Shown here: one piece after another, positions 61,345 to 64,000 of the stretch | Layout: each line of letters begins with the position of its first letter | Numbering within the stretch: position 1 is the first letter of the stretch | Assembly (NCBI RefSeq): GCF_035818675.1 | Contig: NZ_JAYKZZ010000010.1 | Coordinates: forward strand, 62,001-126,000 | Origin: Parapedobacter flavus | GTDB lineage: Bacteria > Bacteroidota > Bacteroidia > Sphingobacteriales > Sphingobacteriaceae | Reading direction: 5' to 3' | DNA: 64,000 nucleotides | Notes under the pieces: generated by a model | Told to the model about the DNA's origin: nothing | Seen by the model: only the letters and a program-made list of their open reading frames with translations | Databases searched by the model: none | Translations under genes and position numbers: made by a program

Positions 61345-61956
61345 ATGACAACACGAATAAATCTTCTTTCAAAGCTTGCTGCCGCCGCTTTCATCACAGT
61401 AGCCCTGGCGTGCAATAACCGTGGAACAACGAGGCATTCCGACCAAGAAGTCCCTCCGGCCACCTCTTCGGAGCAGGCTCACGCAACAGCATCTTCGAGC
61501 CATCAGCCCCAACCACCGACCCCCACAGCCGAACCAGCGGTATCGATACCCGACTTTACATTCTATATCCTAAAAAGCGGCATCCGGTTCACGAAAGACG
61601 ATTTGGCTAAAACTGGAAATATCGTTTTTGTGTTGTTTGATCCCACATGCAGCCATTGCCAGCAGGAGGCTAACGACATTGGTAAACATTACGACCAAGT
61701 GAAAGATGCCAACTTCTACTTTGTATCAATGAACGACCCCGCCTTGATGGCCTCATTTCTGGATACTTGGGCAAAGCCATTGGTCGGCAAGGAAAACGTG
61801 GAAGTGCTTTACGACCGAGGAGCAGATTTTATCAATAAGTTCCACCTTCCATCGCAATACCCCGCTACATACGTTTACGGCGCGGGCGGTGAATTGAAAG
61901 AATTTTGGAATGGTGAGCGCGATGTTAACGAAATCGTAGCGGCCATCAACAAATAG
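61345..61956 (+). CDS. Thioredoxin-like lipoprotein (TlpA-type, CSHC)
   Basis: A 203-aa lipoprotein (lipobox ALAC about residue 23) with a Ser/Pro/Thr-rich linker (about 28-65) and a thioredoxin-fold domain (about 70-203). The active site is CSHC in FDPTCSHCQQEAND, with a cis-Pro region in PSQYPATYVYG. It is probably a periplasmic thiol oxidoreductase that reduces or exchanges disulfides. The gene follows the aspartokinase by 24 bp and may be expressed from its own very close -7 box. Confidence 0.88.
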   Translation: MTTRINLLSKLAAAAFITVALACNNRGTTRHSDQEVPPATSSEQAHATASSSHQPQPPTPTAEPAVSIPDFTFYILKSGIRFTKDDLAKTGNIVFVLFDPTCSHCQQEANDIGKHYDQVKDANFYFVSMNDPALMASFLDTWAKPLVGKENVEVLYDRGADFINKFHLPSQYPATYVYGAGGELKEFWNGERDVNEIVAAINK

Positions 61957-62259
61957 CCCATTCGTTAATCGTACGGTTGCTACTGGCTACGTTTTTGAAT
62001 TGTGTTTTGTGGGAGGGTGCTCACTGAATTTTCGTTTTGTTGCTGGATTCGTGGTTTTTGGACTTTTTGGTATATGTCCATGAGCCGTTTTTCGGGTTAC
62101 CGCCTGCTCATCTTCATTGCGATGGCGGGTTGAATCTTGGGGTTCGAATTTTTCTTCCTTCTTCATACTATCAAAACCCCGAGCCCTGCAATTTGTTTCC
62201 GCGCGCACAAACGAAATACGTAACTTTGGTCACAACAAGACCGTATAACATAATTGAAC
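61957..62259 (+). other. Intergenic region upstream of gapA
   Basis: About 300 bases. On the plus strand nothing but the gapA -7 box TAACTTTG (62221-62228) is supported; a TTTG at 62192-62195 is too far (25 bp) for a standard -33. The minus strand holds one possible small gene, listed separately. A tRNA or riboswitch fold was not found by eye. Confidence 0.5.
61987..62166 (-). CDS. Possible small disordered protein
   Basis: A 59-codon minus-strand frame starting ATG AAG AAG GAA. The product would be extremely hydrophilic (begins MKKEEKFEPQDSTRHRNEDE, rich in Lys, Thr, Pro, Asn, His) with no predicted structure. Such a bias is unusual for a random frame, but no promoter with a correct -7 box is seen upstream and no family is recognised. 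It may be a chance frame. Confidence 0.3.
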   Translation of the reverse strand: MKKEEKFEPQDSTRHRNEDEQAVTRKTAHGHIPKSPKTTNPATKRKFSEHPPTKHNSKT

Positions 62260-63267
62260 ATGCTGAACGTTGCCATTAATGGATTTGGCCGCATTGGCCG
62301 CAATACCCTACGGAACATCCTACTCCGTAAGCAAGGTGATTTTGCCGTCACGGCCATCAATGATATCACCGATGTACCCACCTTGGCCCATCTGTTTAAA
62401 TACGACTCGGTACATGGCCCTTATCCTGGCGAGGTGGTGGCTGATGGCGATCGATTGATAATCGATGGGTATCCTCCTATCTGGATTGTGCGTGAACAAG
62501 TGCCAGCCCAATTGCCGTGGGCGTCATTGGCTATAGACGTCGTCATCGAATCGACCGGAAAGTTCACGACGAAACATCACGCCGTTCAACACCTCGATGC
62601 CGGCGCCAAGCAGGTCATTATCTCGGCCCCATCGGCCGATAAGGAAATCCCTACGGTAGTCTTAGGCGTAAACGACGATCAGATCGACCTTCATACACCA
62701 ATTTTCTCAAATGCATCGTGTACCACCAACAACCTAGCTCCCTTAGTGAAGGTTTTGGACGACCATTGGGGAATCGTGGACGGGTATATCACGACCATAC
62801 ACAGCATGACGGGCGACCAAAGCTTACACGACCGACCGCACCGTGATCTACGGCGGGCACGGGCGGCTTCGGCATCCATCATACCCACCTCCACAGGCGC
62901 CGCCAAGGCCATCACCAACGTTTTTCCGCATTTGGAAGGTAAACTGGGTGGTGCGGGTATCCGGGTGCCGGTGCTGAACGGGTCGCTCACCGATTTCACG
63001 TGTACCTTAAGGAAGCAGCCGACAGTCGAAGAAATCAACGCCACTTTTAAAGCTGCCGCCGCCGGAGACCTAGAGCATATTTTGCAATACACAGAAGATC
63101 CCATCGTATCGGTAGATATCATCAACAACCCATACTCATGTGTGTTTGATGCACAATTGACTTCGGTTGTAGGAGGACTGGTAAAGGTTGTCGGTTGGTA
63201 TGACAATGAATATGGATACGCAAACCGTTTAGTGGATCTATTGGTCCGGTTAACAGCAAATGGTTAA
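62260..63267 (+). CDS. gapA: Type I glyceraldehyde-3-phosphate dehydrogenase
   Basis: A 335-aa GAPDH of glycolysis/gluconeogenesis. It starts with the NAD motif VAINGFGRIGRNTLRN, has NDITD (Asp after strand two, favouring NAD), the catalytic Cys in SNASCTTNNLAPL, the His in the HSMTGDQSLHD region (after TTI) and the C-terminal WYDNEYGYANRLVDL. The loop LHDRPHRDLRRAR differs in detail from the usual DGPHKDWRRAR form but keeps its pattern. ATG 62260 is preferred over a TTG two codons earlier. A terminator follows. Confidence 0.94.
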   Translation: MLNVAINGFGRIGRNTLRNILLRKQGDFAVTAINDITDVPTLAHLFKYDSVHGPYPGEVVADGDRLIIDGYPPIWIVREQVPAQLPWASLAIDVVIESTGKFTTKHHAVQHLDAGAKQVIISAPSADKEIPTVVLGVNDDQIDLHTPIFSNASCTTNNLAPLVKVLDDHWGIVDGYITTIHSMTGDQSLHDRPHRDLRRARAASASIIPTSTGAAKAITNVFPHLEGKLGGAGIRVPVLNGSLTDFTCTLRKQPTVEEINATFKAAAAGDLEHILQYTEDPIVSVDIINNPYSCVFDAQLTSVVGGLVKVVGWYDNEYGYANRLVDLLVRLTANG

Positions 63268-63275
63268 GCCACATG

Positions 63276-63307
63276 AAAAAAGGGAAGCCGATTGGCCTCC
63301 CTTTTTT
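63276..63307. terminator. Bidirectional terminator between gapA and rplT
   Basis: AAAAAAGGGA plus GCC pairs with GGC plus TCCCTTTTTT around GATT (63276-63307), with one A-C mismatch. A- and T-tracts on both sides suit both convergent genes. Confidence 0.85.
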
Positions 63308-63338
63308 ACTAACAAAATCGATATCGGTTCTTAAAACG

Positions 63339-63683
63339 TTATTTTACTGCATCAATAACGGCTTTGAAAGCCTCCGGGTTGTTCATTGCCAAATCGGCAA
63401 GCACCTTACGGTTCAACCCGATGTTTTTGGCATTCAACTTACCTATCAATTGCGAGTAGGAAACCCCATGCTCGCGGGCACCGGCATTGATACGTTGTAT
63501 CCACAACGCCCTAAATTCTCGTTTTTTGGTCTTGCGGTCGCGATACGCGTACAACAATCCCTTTTCTACTGTATTCTTAGCAACGGTATAAACCTTGCTG
63601 CGCGATCCATAATAGCCTTTGGCCATTTTGAGGATCTTTCTGCGTCTTCTTCTCGACGCTACTGCGTTAACCGAACGTGGCAT
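63339..63683 (-). CDS. rplT: 50S ribosomal protein L20
   Basis: A 114-aa L20, full length. It starts MPRSVNAVASRRRRRKILKM and has the core RSKVYTVAKNTVEKGLLYAYRD and FRALWIQRINA, as in all L20 proteins; it binds 23S rRNA during early 50S assembly. It is downstream of rpmI in the usual infC-rpmI-rplT operon order (infC would lie beyond the right edge). In other bacteria L20 represses this operon; no target structure can be judged here because the leader is outside the window. Confidence 0.97.
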   Translation of the reverse strand: MPRSVNAVASRRRRRKILKMAKGYYGSRSKVYTVAKNTVEKGLLYAYRDRKTKKREFRALWIQRINAGAREHGVSYSQLIGKLNAKNIGLNRKVLADLAMNNPEAFKAVIDAVK

Positions 63684-63747
63684 AATTTTTACTTTTTTTG
63701 GTAGCAGGCGCCGTGTTTCGCAACGGTCTTACAACCCATTACCTGGT

Positions 63748-63780
63748 TATTAATTACTAACTACTATGTACTAAGTACTA
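63748..63780. repeat. ACTA-rich degenerate repeat between rpmI and rplT
   Basis: A run of variations on TACTA, including the perfect palindrome GTACT-A-AGTAC (63768-63778). It ends at the rpmI stop and lies in the 94-bp gap before rplT. It could be a small intergenic repeat element or an RNA-level control site. Confidence 0.4.
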
Positions 63781-63978
63781 CTTCCCGATAACGAGCATAC
63801 GCTTCACGTTGCCCATATCGGCTTCAGACACGAGACCGGTCTGCGTCAGATTGCGCTTCTGTTTGGTGCTTTTCTTGGTCAGGATGTGACTCTTGAAAGC
63901 ATGCTTCCGGGCAATTTTACCTGTTCCAGTAAGCTTGAAACGCTTCTTCGCACTGGAATTGGTTTTCACTTTTGGCAT
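63778..63978 (-). CDS. rpmI: 50S ribosomal protein L35
   Basis: A 66-aa L35, complete. It is very basic, with the signature MPKVKTNSSAKKRFKLTGTG and the Lys-rich HILTKKSTKQKRNL. It is part of the large ribosomal subunit and lies upstream of rplT. The start ATG is 22 bases from the window edge; upstream infC would follow outside. Confidence 0.96.
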   Translation of the reverse strand: MPKVKTNSSAKKRFKLTGTGKIARKHAFKSHILTKKSTKQKRNLTQTGLVSEADMGNVKRMLVIGK

Positions 63979-64000
63979 GATTACTAATTTTTATATCGAC

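Noticed and set aside
1..64000. CRISPR arrays, rRNA genes, insertion sequences, prophage, integrase or att sites
   Set aside because: No regularly spaced repeats, transposase or integrase motifs, phage genes or rRNA sequence were seen; the tRNA-Val is not followed by a duplicated 3' end or an integrase.

Overview
The window looks like a chromosomal segment of a Bacteroidota bacterium, most likely family Sphingobacteriaceae (a Parapedobacter/Pedobacter-type genome). The grounds are: a SusC/SusD pair; many Bacteroidota-specific families (DUF4286, DUF3822, DUF4296, DUF983, DUF4185); SPII lipoproteins in almost every surface operon; the near absence of Shine-Dalgarno sequences; and repeated promoters of the Bacteroidota sigma-70 type (TTTG or TTG, 19-20 bp, TAnnTTTG). 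No rRNA, CRISPR array, prophage or IS element was seen. There is one tRNA.

Layout. 1-2.7 kb: an operon of a catalytically dead S9 peptidase-like lipoprotein and a membrane protein cut by the window edge. 2.8-5.1 kb: DUF4286, rfbC, DUF983, a small CAMC membrane protein, an RluA-type pseudouridine synthase. 5.2-8.8 kb: prpBCD (2-methylcitrate cycle), divergent from etfBA (8.9-10.7 kb). 10.7-12.6 kb: bifunctional nuclease and NupG-type permease. 12.6-14.7 kb: a RES/Xre toxin-antitoxin pair, an orphan 217-aa gene and a decayed-looking spacer. 14.8-17.6 kb: DEAD-box helicase and acyl-CoA dehydrogenase. 17.7 kb: tRNA-Val(GAC). 17.8-24.6 kb: a polysaccharide-utilisation-type operon (SusC, SusD, small lipoprotein, DUF4185). 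24.9-28.4 kb: hrpB and two small exported or membrane proteins. 28.4-33.2 kb: an IclR-controlled catabolic island (MFS permease, secreted metallophosphoesterase, FAD oxidoreductase). 33.3-40.5 kb: repair, peptidase, esterase, NUDIX, rsmD, DUF3822. 40.6-50.1 kb: RecD-like helicase, two amino-acid permeases, an exported methyltransferase, a broken DPP-IV-like peptidase and the membrane pyrophosphatase hppA. 50.2-58.2 kb: secreted nuclease, TonB receptor, mgtC, mutS2, DUF4296. 58.4-64 kb: yggS, a GNAT remnant, DUF3298, aspartokinase, thioredoxin-like lipoprotein, gapA, rplT and rpmI.

How they work together. prpBCD and etfBA, with a nearby acyl-CoA dehydrogenase, suggest propionyl-CoA and fatty or branched acyl-CoA oxidation. 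The Sus operon, TonB receptor, secreted nuclease, secreted phosphoesterase and M13/S9 peptidases point to a scavenger of polymers.

The least ordinary items are: the S9 homologue that has lost two of its three triad residues yet is translationally coupled to a sensor-like membrane protein; the DPP-IV-like gene with an internal deletion closed by an in-frame TAG; a SAM-methyltransferase fold behind an export signal; a tRNA with C33 in place of the near-universal U33; a 17-bp direct repeat spaced 84 bp apart upstream of susC; and several genes whose promoter -7 box lies only a few bases before the start codon.
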